Assembly (NCBI GenBank): GCA_002412885.1
Contig: DHVX01000062.1
Coordinates: 219,425-283,424, forward strand
DNA length: 64,000 nucleotides
Direction of reading: 5' to 3'
Source: Bacteroidales bacterium UBA5197
GTDB taxonomy: Bacteria; Bacteroidota; Bacteroidia; Bacteroidales; Lentimicrobiaceae
In this document: positions 8,813 to 18,503 of the stretch, in pieces
Layout: the number at the start of each line of letters is the position of its first letter
How positions within the stretch are numbered: position 1 is the stretch's first letter
Program-made: the position numbers and the translations under genes
The notes under the pieces: generated by a model
Told to the model about the DNA's origin: nothing
Seen by the model: the letters and a program-made list of their open reading frames with translations, nothing else
Database searches by the model: none

Positions 8813-11800
8813 ATGAAGAAATATCCTGAATATAAGCAACTTAACCTTACAGTTATCGGCAATGATGTGCTGAAAACCTGGGAAGATGAAAACGTTTTTC
8901 AGAAGAGTCTCGATATAAGGCGCGACAGCAAGCCCTATATCTTTTACGAAGGTCCGCCTTCAGCCAATGGAACTCCCGGAATTCATCACGTTATGGCCCG
9001 TGCCATTAAGGATATATTCTGCCGCTACAAAACCATGAAAGGTTTTCTGGTCAACCGTAAGGCAGGCTGGGATACCCATGGATTGCCTATTGAAATTGCC
9101 GTTGAAAAAACGCTCGGCATCACCAAAGAAGACATCGGCAAAAAGATTTCGGTTGACGATTACAACAAAGCCTGCCGCAAGGAAGTAATGAAATACAAGG
9201 ATATGTGGGACGACCTTACCCGAAAAATCGGCTATTGGGTTGATCTTGAGCATCCTTACATTACTTTCGATAATAAGTATATGGAAACCATTTGGTTTCT
9301 GCTTGCAAAACTTTACGATAAAGGACTGCTTTACAAAGGTTACACCATTCAGCCCTATTCGCCGGCTGCAGGTACCGGGCTCAGCACACACGAACTCAAT
9401 CAGCCGGGTTGCTACCGCGATGTAAAAGACAATACGCTGGTGGCTCAGTTTAAGGTAATCCGTGATTCAAAATCCGAAAAACTCTTTGCAGATCTGCATG
9501 GCGATCTTTTCTTCCTTGCCTGGACTACAACCCCATGGACACTGCCCAGCAACACCGCCCTTGCAGTAGGAAAAGGAATTGATTATGTGAAGGTTAAAAC
9601 TTTCAACCCTTACAGCCACCTGCCTGTTACTGTAATTCTGGCCAAAGAGCTGTGCAGCAAATACTTCCCTGAAAAGAATGCTGAACTCTCTCTTTCAGAC
9701 TACGAAGCCGGTCATAAGGCCATTCCTTTTGAAGTGATTGAAAACTTCAAAGGCAGCGAACTCGAAGGAATCCGTTATGAGCAACTGCTCCCCTATGCAC
9801 AGCCTGAAGAAGGTGATGCTTTCATGGCAGTGACGGGCGATTTTGTGACTACCGAAGATGGAACAGGCATTGTTCACATTGCACCCAGCTTTGGAGCCGA
9901 CGATTTTAAAGTAGCCAGACAGAACGGAATCGGAGCCTTAACGCTTGTTGATCGCCAGGGTCGCTTTACTGAAGAAATGGGTGAATTTGCTGGCCGTTAT
10001 GTTAAGGCAGAATATGCCGCCGATTACGATCCCGCAAAGGAAGACAATGTTGACATTGATATCATTGTCAAACTGAAAAAAGAAAACCGTGCTTTCAAAA
10101 CCGAAAAGTACGAACACTCCTATCCGCACTGCTGGCGCACCGATAAGCCCATACTTTATTACCCGCTCGACAGCTGGTTTATCCGCACCACGGCTTACAA
10201 AGAAAAGATGCTTTCGCTCAACAAAACCATCAACTGGAAACCTGAAGCCACCGGAACCGGGCGTTTTGGCAACTGGCTCGAGAATCTGGTTGACTGGAAC
10301 CTGAGCCGTTCGCGTTACTGGGGCACTCCGATTCCGATCTGGATGAGCGAAGACAAAGAAGAAATTCTCTGCATCGGCTCGGTTGCTCAGCTGAAAGAGG
10401 AAATTGAAAAATCCATTGCCGCCGGTTTTATGACGGTTAATCCGTTGGCAGCTTACATCGCCGGCGATAACTCTGACGAGAACTACAATTCCTTCGATCT
10501 GCATCGTCCCTATGTGGATGATATTGTGCTTGTTTCGGCATCAGGTAAAAAGATGCTGCGCGAAACCGATCTTATTGATGTTTGGTTTGATTCAGGCGCA
10601 ATGCCTTTTGCACAGTTTCATTATCCGTTTGAGAACAAAGAAACACTGGATCAGTATTTCCCCGCCGATTTTATTGCCGAAGGCGTAGATCAGACCCGTG
10701 GATGGTTCTTTACACTTCACGCCATTGCAACCATGGCCTTCGATACACTCTCATTCAAAACAGTGATATCCAATGGGCTGGTGCTTGATAAGAGCGGCAA
10801 TAAAATGTCGAAAAGGCTTGGCAATGCAGTAGATCCTTTCGAAACTTTAGAAAAATACGGACCCGATGCCACCCGTTGGTACATGCTCACCAATGCGCAA
10901 CCCTGGGACAACCTTAAATTTGACCTTGAGGGAATAGGAGAGGTGCAACGGAAATTCTTCGGCACACTTTACAATACCTACAACTTCTTCGCAGTATATG
11001 CAAACATCGACGGTTTTACATTCAGCCAACCCGAAGTAAAACTGAGTGAACGCCCGGAGATTGATCGCTGGATACTATCGGAACTTAACAGTCTGGTGAA
11101 AGCCGTTGACAGTTATTATGACGACTACGAACCTACCAAAGCCGGTCGTGCCATTTCTGATTTTGTGGATGCTCATCTCAGCAACTGGTATGTGCGTCTT
11201 TCGCGTCGCCGTTTCTGGAAAGGAGATTACGGAACCGATAAAATTTCTGCTTATCAGACACTTTACACCTGTCTTGAAACCATTGCCATACTTTCAGCAC
11301 CCATTGCACCGTTCTTCAGCGATCGTTTGTTTATGGATCTGAATGGAATTTCGAACCGCAACCTGGCAACTTCGGTTCATCTGGCCGATTTCGTGGTGGC
11401 CGACGAAACCATGATAGATAAAGAACTTGAAGAGCGTATGCAGATGGCTCAGCGCATTTCGTCGATGGTACTAAGTCTGCGCAAGCAGCACCGGATAAGG
11501 GTGCGTCAGCCGCTCAGCAGAATAATGGTTCCGGTAAGTACCGAAATGCAAAAAGACCAGATAAACGCTGTTAAGAACCTGATTCTGTCGGAAGTCAATA
11601 TCAAGGACATTGAATACATCAGCGGACAAGGCATTCTTGTGAAAAAGATAAAGCCCAACTTTAAAGCGCTGGGTCCTCGCTATGGAAAGCTGATGAAGCA
11701 GATTGCAGTGGTTCTGTCGGGAATAAGTCAGGAAGAAATCAATACTTTTGAAACCACAGGAAGCCTGAAAATCAGGGTGGAAGGTGAGGAAGTTGAGATG

Positions 11801-12172
11801 ATTCAGGGCGATGCTGAAGTAATAACCGAAGATATCCCCGGCTGGGTAGTTTCCACCGATGGAAACCTGACAGTTGCGCTGGATGTGACCATAACTGAGC
11901 AACTTCGCGAAGAAGGCATTGCCAGAGAGCTGGTAAACCGCATTCAGAATATCCGCAAAGAGAAAAACTTCGGGATAACTGATAAGATAAAGCTCGAAAT
12001 TGAGAAAAACAATGGATTGAGCAGTGCGTTGATTAATAATAATTCCTATATTTGTTCGGAAACCCTGTCGGAAACCCTTGATCTGGTTGAAGCAATTCTT
12101 CCGGATAACCGCATTGTTGTTGAGCTTGCAGAAGACCTGCAGGCAGCCATCAGTGTGGAACGCATCAGTTAA
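8813..12172 (+). CDS. ileS: Isoleucyl-tRNA synthetase
   Basis: The 1119-residue class I synthetase charges tRNA-Ile in the cytosol. The HIGH-like motif is GIHH at residues 56-59 within PPSANGTPGIHHVMAR, and the KMSKR signature is at residues 664-668. The CP1 editing insertion contains the expected WTTTPWTLPSNTALAVG block. The GIHHVMARAIKD form and the long C-terminus match the eukaryote-like (type 2) IleRS class, which is associated with mupirocin insensitivity; that is known of the class and untested here. A small TraR/DksA-type gene follows after 57 bases. Confidence 0.97.
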   Translation: MKKYPEYKQLNLTVIGNDVLKTWEDENVFQKSLDIRRDSKPYIFYEGPPSANGTPGIHHVMARAIKDIFCRYKTMKGFLVNRKAGWDTHGLPIEIAVEKTLGITKEDIGKKISVDDYNKACRKEVMKYKDMWDDLTRKIGYWVDLEHPYITFDNKYMETIWFLLAKLYDKGLLYKGYTIQPYSPAAGTGLSTHELNQPGCYRDVKDNTLVAQFKVIRDSKSEKLFADLHGDLFFLAWTTTPWTLPSNTALAVGKGIDYVKVKTFNPYSHLPVTVILAKELCSKYFPEKNAELSLSDYEAGHKAIPFEVIENFKGSELEGIRYEQLLPYAQPEEGDAFMAVTGDFVTTEDGTGIVHIAPSFGADDFKVARQNGIGALTLVDRQGRFTEEMGEFAGRYVKAEYAADYDPAKEDNVDIDIIVKLKKENRAFKTEKYEHSYPHCWRTDKPILYYPLDSWFIRTTAYKEKMLSLNKTINWKPEATGTGRFGNWLENLVDWNLSRSRYWGTPIPIWMSEDKEEILCIGSVAQLKEEIEKSIAAGFMTVNPLAAYIAGDNSDENYNSFDLHRPYVDDIVLVSASGKKMLRETDLIDVWFDSGAMPFAQFHYPFENKETLDQYFPADFIAEGVDQTRGWFFTLHAIATMAFDTLSFKTVISNGLVLDKSGNKMSKRLGNAVDPFETLEKYGPDATRWYMLTNAQPWDNLKFDLEGIGEVQRKFFGTLYNTYNFFAVYANIDGFTFSQPEVKLSERPEIDRWILSELNSLVKAVDSYYDDYEPTKAGRAISDFVDAHLSNWYVRLSRRRFWKGDYGTDKISAYQTLYTCLETIAILSAPIAPFFSDRLFMDLNGISNRNLATSVHLADFVVADETMIDKELEERMQMAQRISSMVLSLRKQHRIRVRQPLSRIMVPVSTEMQKDQINAVKNLILSEVNIKDIEYISGQGILVKKIKPNFKALGPRYGKLMKQIAVVLSGISQEEINTFETTGSLKIRVEGEEVEMIQGDAEVITEDIPGWVVSTDGNLTVALDVTITEQLREEGIARELVNRIQNIRKEKNFGITDKIKLEIEKNNGLSSALINNNSYICSETLSETLDLVEAILPDNRIVVELAEDLQAAISVERIS

Positions 12173-12217
12173 ATAGTTACATCAGGATTTTGAACCAAAC
12201 CAACCAAGACAATAACG

Positions 12218-12224
12218 AAGGAGG
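12218..12224 (+). promoter_or_regulatory. Strong Shine-Dalgarno sequence
   Basis: AAGGAGG lies 5 bases before the ATG at 12230. Canonical ribosome-binding sites are rare among the genes in this window, so this one stands out and fixes the start of the TraR/DksA-like gene. Confidence 0.7.
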
Positions 12225-12229
12225 AATCA

Positions 12230-12616
12230 ATGGAAGAGAATGTAAAAAACCGTTACGCGGATGATGAACTGGAAGAGTTCAGAGAGATCATTCTATATAA
12301 GCTGGAAAAAGCCCGTAAAGACCTTAAAATGCTAACCGAAGCTTTTGCCAACAGCAATGAGCACGACATCAGCGATACATCGCCAACATTTAAGGTTCTT
12401 GAAGAAGGATATCAGGTCAACAGCAAGGAAGAAAACAGCAAACTGGCAGCTCGTCAGGATAAGTTTATTAAAGCGCTGGAGAATGCCCTTATCCGCATTG
12501 AGAATAAAACTTACGGCATTTGCAGGGTAACCGGCAAGCTGATATCGAAAGAGCGTCTGCGCATTGTGCCTCATGCTACTTTAAGCATTGAAGCTAAGCT
12601 CAATCAACCCAAGTAA
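12230..12616 (+). CDS. TraR/DksA-family protein lacking most zinc ligands
   Basis: The protein has 128 residues. It has an N-terminal helical hairpin rich in charged residues and the C-terminal TYGICRVTGKLISKERL segment that aligns with the DksA/TraR C4 zinc-finger. Only one of the four zinc cysteines remains (in GICRVTG); the others are replaced. The family binds the RNA polymerase secondary channel. The position between ileS and lspA on one strand suggests a shared transcript. Whether it acts at RNA polymerase without zinc is open. Confidence 0.85.
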   Translation: MEENVKNRYADDELEEFREIILYKLEKARKDLKMLTEAFANSNEHDISDTSPTFKVLEEGYQVNSKEENSKLAARQDKFIKALENALIRIENKTYGICRVTGKLISKERLRIVPHATLSIEAKLNQPK

Positions 12617-12752
12617 TAGCGCGGAGATTGCTCTAACCTCGATGGATAGTCATTCTCGAACCGGCCACTTTAAACTGCTCCTGCGTAGGGAGGTGTTATT
12701 GATGTGCCCCTGTTATACTTTATTTCACTTTTGCCGGTAAACTCTGTTCCAC

Positions 12753-13409
12753 TTGAGAAAATCATTGATTATTGTCAGTATTATCCTGTTGTTTGATCAG
12801 GTACTGAAATTCTGGATAAAAACCAATATGAGCCTCGGTCAGGAATTTAAAATTCTTGGCAACTGGTTTATCATTCATTTTACTGAAAATCCAGGGATGG
12901 CTTTTGGACTTGAGTTTGCCGGTGAATACGGTAAGCTGGCCCTGAGCATTTTCCGCATTATTGCCATTATCGGGATTATCTATTACATTTATCATATCAC
13001 CCGCAGCAAAGTAAGTAATGGCTTAATTATCAGTCTTTCGCTTATTCTTGCAGGTGCCATGGGCAACATGATTGACAGTGCTTTTTACGGCATGCTCTTC
13101 AGCAGCAGCAATTATTTCGAAGTAGCCAGGTTTCTGCCTGCTGAAGGAGGTTATACCACCTTTCTTCACGGGAAAGTAGTGGATATGTTCTATTTTCCCA
13201 TAATTCAGGGATATTACCCATCGTGGGTTCCCTGGCTGGGAGGCAATGAATTTATATTTTTCAGACCGGTTTTTAATCTGGCAGATTCATCGATCTCTGT
13301 AGGAGTTTTTCTGATGATTATTTTTCAGAAACAGTTTTTCCGCCACGCCGGAACAACCGAAAAAGCTGAGGTAGCAGAAAATCCGGAAGTTGTTGATGAC
13401 CAGGAATAA
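12753..13409 (+). CDS. lspA: Lipoprotein signal peptidase (signal peptidase II)
   Basis: This is a 218-residue membrane aspartyl protease that cleaves prolipoproteins at the lipobox. Hallmarks present are DQVLKFWIK near the N-terminus, ENPGMAFG, the catalytic-Asp segment GNMIDSAFYG, and the second catalytic region FNLADSSISVG. Four hydrophobic segments are visible. The only start giving the conserved N-terminus (RKSLIIVSIILLFDQ) is TTG at 12753, as no ATG is available nearby. It is longer than the ~160 residues common in Proteobacteria: there is an insertion between the catalytic regions (EVARFLPAEGG through GYYPSWVPWLGG) and a charged tail. Confidence 0.93.
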   Translation: MRKSLIIVSIILLFDQVLKFWIKTNMSLGQEFKILGNWFIIHFTENPGMAFGLEFAGEYGKLALSIFRIIAIIGIIYYIYHITRSKVSNGLIISLSLILAGAMGNMIDSAFYGMLFSSSNYFEVARFLPAEGGYTTFLHGKVVDMFYFPIIQGYYPSWVPWLGGNEFIFFRPVFNLADSSISVGVFLMIIFQKQFFRHAGTTEKAEVAENPEVVDDQE

Positions 13410-13514
13410 AGGGATTGGTTATCAGGTACTCGATTTGCAGATAGCGGTTTGATTCAGTGATTTAAATAGCAGGATTACGTTAAATCTTAAAAATATCTCA
13501 GTTAATGAATCTGA

Positions 13515-14294
13515 TTATCTGACAATGATTTTTCCAACAAACAAAAGGTCAAAGTCCTGATTGATAAGTTTCCAGTAGTATAAGCCTTGTTTATGAACCG
13601 GAATTTGAATGCTGTTATTCCGGATTGATTTTGACATGATTTTCTCTCCACTATTGTCAAAAAACTCAATAACCAGTTCTTCGTTACGGGGATTGCTCCA
13701 TTTTAGCGAATCGGTATCCGGAACCAGAACAATGGCCTCGGTACTAACGATCACGGATTCACCTCTATGTGCATTCTGATAGCCGTTAAAAAGTTTCTCC
13801 AGTCTGTCGTCGGTTGAATAAAGGGCAAGTAGTTCTCCCTTTTTGAGGGATTTACCCGGCTGAATCTTTTCTGCATTCTTCGCTTTTTCTGCATGATCAG
13901 CATACGACCTTACAATTGAAGAATCCACTTCTGAGAATTGATCTTTGGTTAATTTCTCAGCATATTCAATACCAATCTCAGCATCTGCTTTGCTTTGAGA
14001 TGGTGCAGACTGTTGACCCGGAAATAGTTTTAAAATAAGAAAAATCGCAAAACCTGCAGCGGCAACAACAACGGCCGGTAATTGCCATGGCCTGAATTGA
14101 ATGCGTTTTCTCGTTTTGAAATCTGCATTATACTCTTTTGAGAAACTGGCTACCAGAGAAGCCTCTTCGGCGCATTCAGTGCATTCACTGATGTGGGTTT
14201 GAATTTTAGCAGCAACAGATTCAATGCAGCCGTCATTTATCGCATCTGCATAAATGGCAATTTCTTCCTCCGATAAATGTTTCTTGATTTCCAT
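13515..14294 (-). CDS. Anti-sigma-factor-like membrane protein (zf-HC2)
   Basis: The protein has 259 residues. The N-terminal segment carries the zinc-binding anti-sigma pattern H-x3-C-x2-C at His34, Cys38 and Cys41 (THISECTEC). A single transmembrane helix follows at about residues 70-88 (LPAVVVAAAGFAIFLILKLF). The remainder is predicted to be periplasmic and ends with a beta-rich module (VIEFFDNSGEKI, then GLYYWKLIN). It starts 6 bases after the stop of the upstream sigma-like gene, so the two are co-transcribed. By analogy with ECF systems it would hold its partner at the membrane. Confidence 0.75.
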   Translation of the reverse strand: MEIKKHLSEEEIAIYADAINDGCIESVAAKIQTHISECTECAEEASLVASFSKEYNADFKTRKRIQFRPWQLPAVVVAAAGFAIFLILKLFPGQQSAPSQSKADAEIGIEYAEKLTKDQFSEVDSSIVRSYADHAEKAKNAEKIQPGKSLKKGELLALYSTDDRLEKLFNGYQNAHRGESVIVSTEAIVLVPDTDSLKWSNPRNEELVIEFFDNSGEKIMSKSIRNNSIQIPVHKQGLYYWKLINQDFDLLFVGKIIVR

Positions 14295-14300
14295 AACCAG

Positions 14301-15089
14301 TTAAAAAAACAGAATCAGTAAAATTGATAAAAGCGTATTTATTGCAGGTGCAGGTATAGCACGTGAGTGATGAAATTCGAGTAAAGTTTCAATATTATCT
14401 ATGGAATATTCAGACTCATCGTATTTATTTAATTCGCTTATTACTGATTCAAGATGTTTGTTCATCCACATTCTGACAGCATCTCCTTTAATATTTTTGT
14501 GCTCTACAAGGTTTACGGCAGTTGCAAGAATATTATAAACTTCGCTTCTGGCTGTGGTTTGCTCTCTTTTCAGAAGAAGTGCCAGATCATCCGTTAAATG
14601 TTCGGCGTATCGTTCAACTTCCTCTCTGCTAATGGGCAAATCAAAGTAGAATTTCAAAAATAGCAGTAGCTTGCCTTTTTTGACAGGATAGGAATTAATG
14701 ACTTGTTCAAGTCTCAGTTCTTCATGTTTGATGATTACATCTTTCTCGGTTTCAAATTTCATAGTTTTTGAATCAGATTCCTGCAGTTCTTTTGGGTATT
14801 CATTCTCTACCACCGTGTACCAGTATCTGTTTTCATGCCTGACTATTTCACAGCACATCCGGTTCATGATGGCAATGTAATAAGTTGTAAGTTTTGATTT
14901 TCCTTCAAAAGCCTTATCAATTTTTTCTCTTTGACTGATAAACTTTTCAACAATTGCCATTTTGACATCCTCATTTTCCCGCTTTGGAATAATGGAACGT
15001 CGCACATAACCAGAAACTACAGCATTGGCCAATTCCAGTAACTGCTGTACTGAAATTGCTTCTTTATATTTGTTGCCGGGTAGTTTCAT
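14301..15089 (-). CDS. Divergent sigma-70-like (ECF-type) protein, putative
   Basis: The protein has 262 residues. The first ~100 resemble sigma region 2: an acidic segment near NEDVKMAIVEKFI, then FEGKSKLTTYYIAIMNRMCCEIVRHENR, which matches the usual ECF pattern of a strand-opening helix followed by xxNxxxDxxR. I cannot recognise region 4 with certainty. The last ten residues are hydrophobic (LLSILLILFF). The zf-HC2 protein encoded immediately downstream supports a sigma/anti-sigma pair. It diverges from the TPR-CHAT gene across a 396-base gap and may control it. Sigma assignment is moderate because of the divergence. Confidence 0.55.
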   Translation of the reverse strand: MKLPGNKYKEAISVQQLLELANAVVSGYVRRSIIPKRENEDVKMAIVEKFISQREKIDKAFEGKSKLTTYYIAIMNRMCCEIVRHENRYWYTVVENEYPKELQESDSKTMKFETEKDVIIKHEELRLEQVINSYPVKKGKLLLFLKFYFDLPISREEVERYAEHLTDDLALLLKREQTTARSEVYNILATAVNLVEHKNIKGDAVRMWMNKHLESVISELNKYDESEYSIDNIETLLEFHHSRAIPAPAINTLLSILLILFF

Positions 15090-15485
15090 TATTGAAATAT
15101 TTCTGCAACAAAGTTGCGAATTTTCCTTAATTTCTAAGGACCTTATGCGAAAACATTAAAAAATGAACCGATCTCTTTAAAGTTCAGGTTGTTTTATTCC
15201 GGAATTGTTAATGGATTAATCCCGGATTTGAATTATAAAACCGTGAAAGCACAAGTGACCTTTGTTCAGTAATGACATATATAATTGACCTGTTTCAGAT
15301 CCTTTAATTCGCGCAGGTATGTCGGTGATTCGTGAAAATAAGTGCTTGATATTTTAAGCTTTTGCAAAGTGCTTGTTTTTCAGCTCGTCAAACTCTGACT
15401 TACGGATTTTGGGCGGTTCATAATTCAAATACAAGGAAATCGTGTCTGACTGTTATCTTTGTGACCTATTTTAATTCTTATTGGA
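15090..15485. other. Divergent promoter region between sigma-like and TPR-CHAT genes
   Basis: 396 bases without a gene. It must contain promoters for both the minus-strand regulator pair and the plus-strand CHAT gene. I see no clear inverted operator and no convincing TAnnTTTG box placed for both genes, which would fit an alternative sigma target but proves nothing. Confidence 0.4.
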
Positions 15486-18428
15486 ATGCAGGTTATGATT
15501 CGGGGTTTGTGTACTAAAATTGCTGCGAGATTACTTTCATTGAGGGTTTGTAAATTTAATCTGGTTTTTGCCCTGTTTCTTCTTTTGGTTATACCTGAGG
15601 GCTTTTCCCAATATGGGCCTCTATACTGGGATTTAAGAGGATATGACAGTATCCCGGATTACAGAAAAGCCATGAATGCTTTTAACCAAAAGGACTATCC
15701 AAAGGCCTTTGCTGTTCTTGATTCCATTGGTAATGAATTGTATGCCACACATGATTATAGAAAGTATTATGTAGTTAGAAATGAAAAAGGAGTAATGAAG
15801 TACATAATTCAAGATTTTGAAGAATCCTCACGTGTGTTTGATTCGAATCTTGAAATGATGATTTCAAATCATGATACGCTGAATTATGAGTTTGCAATTG
15901 CTTTGCGTATTAAGAGTTATCTGGCCATTAACTGGGATGGAATAAGTCAGTCACGAATCCATTTTCTTGAACGTCAATATCAGGTTTTGAAGCAAATGGG
16001 TGATGATTCTCCCATCTACATCGATTGTCTGGGCGATCTCGGGCTACTTTACATTAATTCACCCGAAACTGAGCTGGGAATCAATTATTTGCTGGAAAGC
16101 AAAAAACTGGCTGTAAAACATGGGTTAACGAATACAATTCTTATTAATGATCATACAATTACCAATAAACTTTCGGTTGAGCAGCCATATCTGGCGCTGG
16201 AAATCTTTGAAAATCAATTAAAAACATCCAGTCAGAGTTATTACCGGGATTCTGCCACGCGGGTCGTTCTTCTGTACACGATTGCAGATAAATATCAAAA
16301 AATCGGAAATTATCAGAAAGCAATTGAGTTTTTTAATCAGGCTGAAATTGTCCAAAAAGCAACAGCCTACCCTCATCTGAATTTTAAAGCAGCAGTTCCG
16401 CTCGAGACTTCTGCATGTTACAGTAAATTGGGTGATTACACTAATTTTTTGTTGTTTTCCGGACTTGGTTTACAAGCCTATGAGCAAATATCCGGCAATC
16501 GTCCTTTTCCCCGATCCTACCTCTATGCTAAAATAGCAGAGGGGTTTCTTCCTTTTAAGGCCGATAGTACACTTTTATATCTGGAGAAGGCCCGTACTAT
16601 CATAGATTCACAGGAAAATCAGGAAGTGGATAAACTTTCATGGATTCTTGAATTTAAATCGCGGGCTCTTATGAAAAAAGGTTTGGCCCGGCAGGCGCTT
16701 GTTACTTTTAAGGAAGCTGTAAATCTTCTTAACGGAGCCGGGACTGACGAACCTGTTTCATTTATTTGCAATACATCGCATGAGGATGGATTAAGAAAGT
16801 TGTATTTATGGTCAAGTGAAGTTTATCTGGAAAATTACCTTTTAAAACCAGATAATGAAAGTTTGGAAGGTGCGATAAAATCAGCTTTCTGTTGCGATAC
16901 ACTTACCCGAAGACTTGCGCGAAAAATATCTGATGCCAATGCATTGCTTGACTATTCAAAAGCTTACAAAACGATGGTTTCGAAGATATTGGATAATGTA
17001 GAACTGGCTGAACTAAGTCCTGAAGTAATATTGCATTTTGTTGCTACGGCCAAAGCATATCAGCTCATGAGTGAGATTGACCGTTTTGCCTATGCACATG
17101 CCGCTGCCGGGCATGACAGTCTGTGGAAAAATAAGCTATTTCTTGACGAAAGAGCGCGCTTACTTAACAATCAGAGGACAACAGCTTTATTATTGAAAAA
17201 CAACGAATTATCTGATAGTCTGGAAGTGGAAATCCGAAATTGTCTGATTGAAACCATTGTTGTGAATCACAGTATTATCAAAAGGCAAACCATTTTAAAC
17301 GAATATATTGATCTGGATATTTCCATACAGAATGATAAAACCGAAAAGCAGCAATTGGTTATTGATGTTTTTCATACCGACAAAAAGATCATATTGTCTG
17401 GCTTTGATCAGCACGGCACATCAGTTGCTGAGATTCATGACACCCGGCAGTTTGATGAAGCAATATTGGCGTTTCAGCGCGATATAAAAACCGGCAGCGA
17501 TCATGCTGCTTCAGCAGACCAGCTTTCTCAACTACTCCTTTCGCCAATGGCAGACAAAATCGCCAGGGCAGAAAAAATTACCTTTATTCCAGATAACACA
17601 CTGCTTTATGTTCCATTGGAAGTGCTTCCCGATCCCAATACAGGACGCATGCTGATTGAAAATCATGCAGTCAGTTATAATTATTCACTTCCGCTCTGGA
17701 AGAAATCAGCACTGAAAAAATTGGAATCTGAGCCGGGAATTCTTGCCATTGCCCCTGTATATGGAAATGCGCAGAGTGGTTTTAATTCTGTGAGTCCACG
17801 CGGTAACCATTCCGTTAAGCATGCTGCAAATGATGTTGAAGGATTTAACCTTGTTTCATTGCCTTACTCTGAGATTGAGGCAAAAGGCATAGACAGCCTA
17901 TATAAATCAAGAGGTATTGATCATAAGATATTGTTAAATGAGAAAGCAACAAAGTCAAATCTTATTAATAATGCAGGTGATTACAATATTATACACATAG
18001 CATCCCATGGTTTGGTTTCAAGAGACAATCCAGAGCTTTCAGGATTATTTTTATCCCAGGATTTAATGCCTGATGGAACTGTAGATTTGAATGATAATGG
18101 GTTTTTGCATATTGGTGAATTAACCGGTCTGAAAACCAATGCAAGCCTGGTCGTATTAAGTGCCTGTAGCTCCGCGTCAGGTTCAATTATTGACGGAGAG
18201 GGTGTAATGGCTTTACCCCGGGCTTTAATTTTTGCCGGAGTTCCCAATGTTGTTGCATCTCTCTGGAATGTGAATGATACAAAAACGAGCGATTTGATGC
18301 TTTTATTTTATCGGCATCTGTTGGATGGCGTTTCATATGCTGAGGCTCTTCGTCAGGCAAAGCTGGATTGTATCTCCCAGGGATTTTTGCCTCTAAACTG
18401 GGCTGGTTTTGTATTAATCGGCAATTAG
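15486..18428 (+). CDS. Secreted TPR-CHAT (caspase/separase-like) protein
   Basis: The protein has 980 residues. An N-terminal basic stretch and hydrophobic segment (FNLVFALFLLLVIPEGFSQ) make a signal peptide or anchor; a second start, MIRGL, lies 9 bases downstream. Residues ~50-480 contain TPR-like helical pairs, for example YQKIGNYQKAIEFFNQAE. The C-terminal third is a CHAT domain with the His/Cys dyad at His841 (IHIASHG) and Cys894 (LSACSS), followed by GEGVMALPRALIFAGVPNVVASLWNV. CHAT domains are clan CD cysteine peptidases. It is divergent from a sigma/anti-sigma-like pair. An envelope location for the peptidase domain is inferred from the N-terminus. The target is unknown. Confidence 0.88.
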   Translation: MQVMIRGLCTKIAARLLSLRVCKFNLVFALFLLLVIPEGFSQYGPLYWDLRGYDSIPDYRKAMNAFNQKDYPKAFAVLDSIGNELYATHDYRKYYVVRNEKGVMKYIIQDFEESSRVFDSNLEMMISNHDTLNYEFAIALRIKSYLAINWDGISQSRIHFLERQYQVLKQMGDDSPIYIDCLGDLGLLYINSPETELGINYLLESKKLAVKHGLTNTILINDHTITNKLSVEQPYLALEIFENQLKTSSQSYYRDSATRVVLLYTIADKYQKIGNYQKAIEFFNQAEIVQKATAYPHLNFKAAVPLETSACYSKLGDYTNFLLFSGLGLQAYEQISGNRPFPRSYLYAKIAEGFLPFKADSTLLYLEKARTIIDSQENQEVDKLSWILEFKSRALMKKGLARQALVTFKEAVNLLNGAGTDEPVSFICNTSHEDGLRKLYLWSSEVYLENYLLKPDNESLEGAIKSAFCCDTLTRRLARKISDANALLDYSKAYKTMVSKILDNVELAELSPEVILHFVATAKAYQLMSEIDRFAYAHAAAGHDSLWKNKLFLDERARLLNNQRTTALLLKNNELSDSLEVEIRNCLIETIVVNHSIIKRQTILNEYIDLDISIQNDKTEKQQLVIDVFHTDKKIILSGFDQHGTSVAEIHDTRQFDEAILAFQRDIKTGSDHAASADQLSQLLLSPMADKIARAEKITFIPDNTLLYVPLEVLPDPNTGRMLIENHAVSYNYSLPLWKKSALKKLESEPGILAIAPVYGNAQSGFNSVSPRGNHSVKHAANDVEGFNLVSLPYSEIEAKGIDSLYKSRGIDHKILLNEKATKSNLINNAGDYNIIHIASHGLVSRDNPELSGLFLSQDLMPDGTVDLNDNGFLHIGELTGLKTNASLVVLSACSSASGSIIDGEGVMALPRALIFAGVPNVVASLWNVNDTKTSDLMLLFYRHLLDGVSYAEALRQAKLDCISQGFLPLNWAGFVLIGN

Positions 18429-18448
18429 GGTAATGCTCATTAAGTTCA

Positions 18449-18484
18449 AAAAAAAGTGCCCTGATTGGAAATCAAAGGCACTTA
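18449..18484 (-). terminator. Rho-independent terminator
   Basis: Stem AAGTGCC/GGCACTT with an inner TGATT/AATCA extension. On the minus strand it is followed by eight T residues. It ends the minus-strand group starting upstream of 19985 and lies between that group and the convergent CHAT gene. Confidence 0.75.
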
Positions 18485-18503
18485 TATTTGAGCAAAACTG
18501 ACT

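Noticed and set aside
12617..12752. Possible structured RNA or tRNA between the DksA-like gene and lspA
   Set aside because: I could not fold a cloverleaf or match a known riboswitch core; no T-loop sequence is present.
15486..18428. Link to type III-E CRISPR TPR-CHAT (Craspase)
   Set aside because: There is no gRAMP/Cas7-11 or CRISPR nearby, and this protein has a signal peptide.
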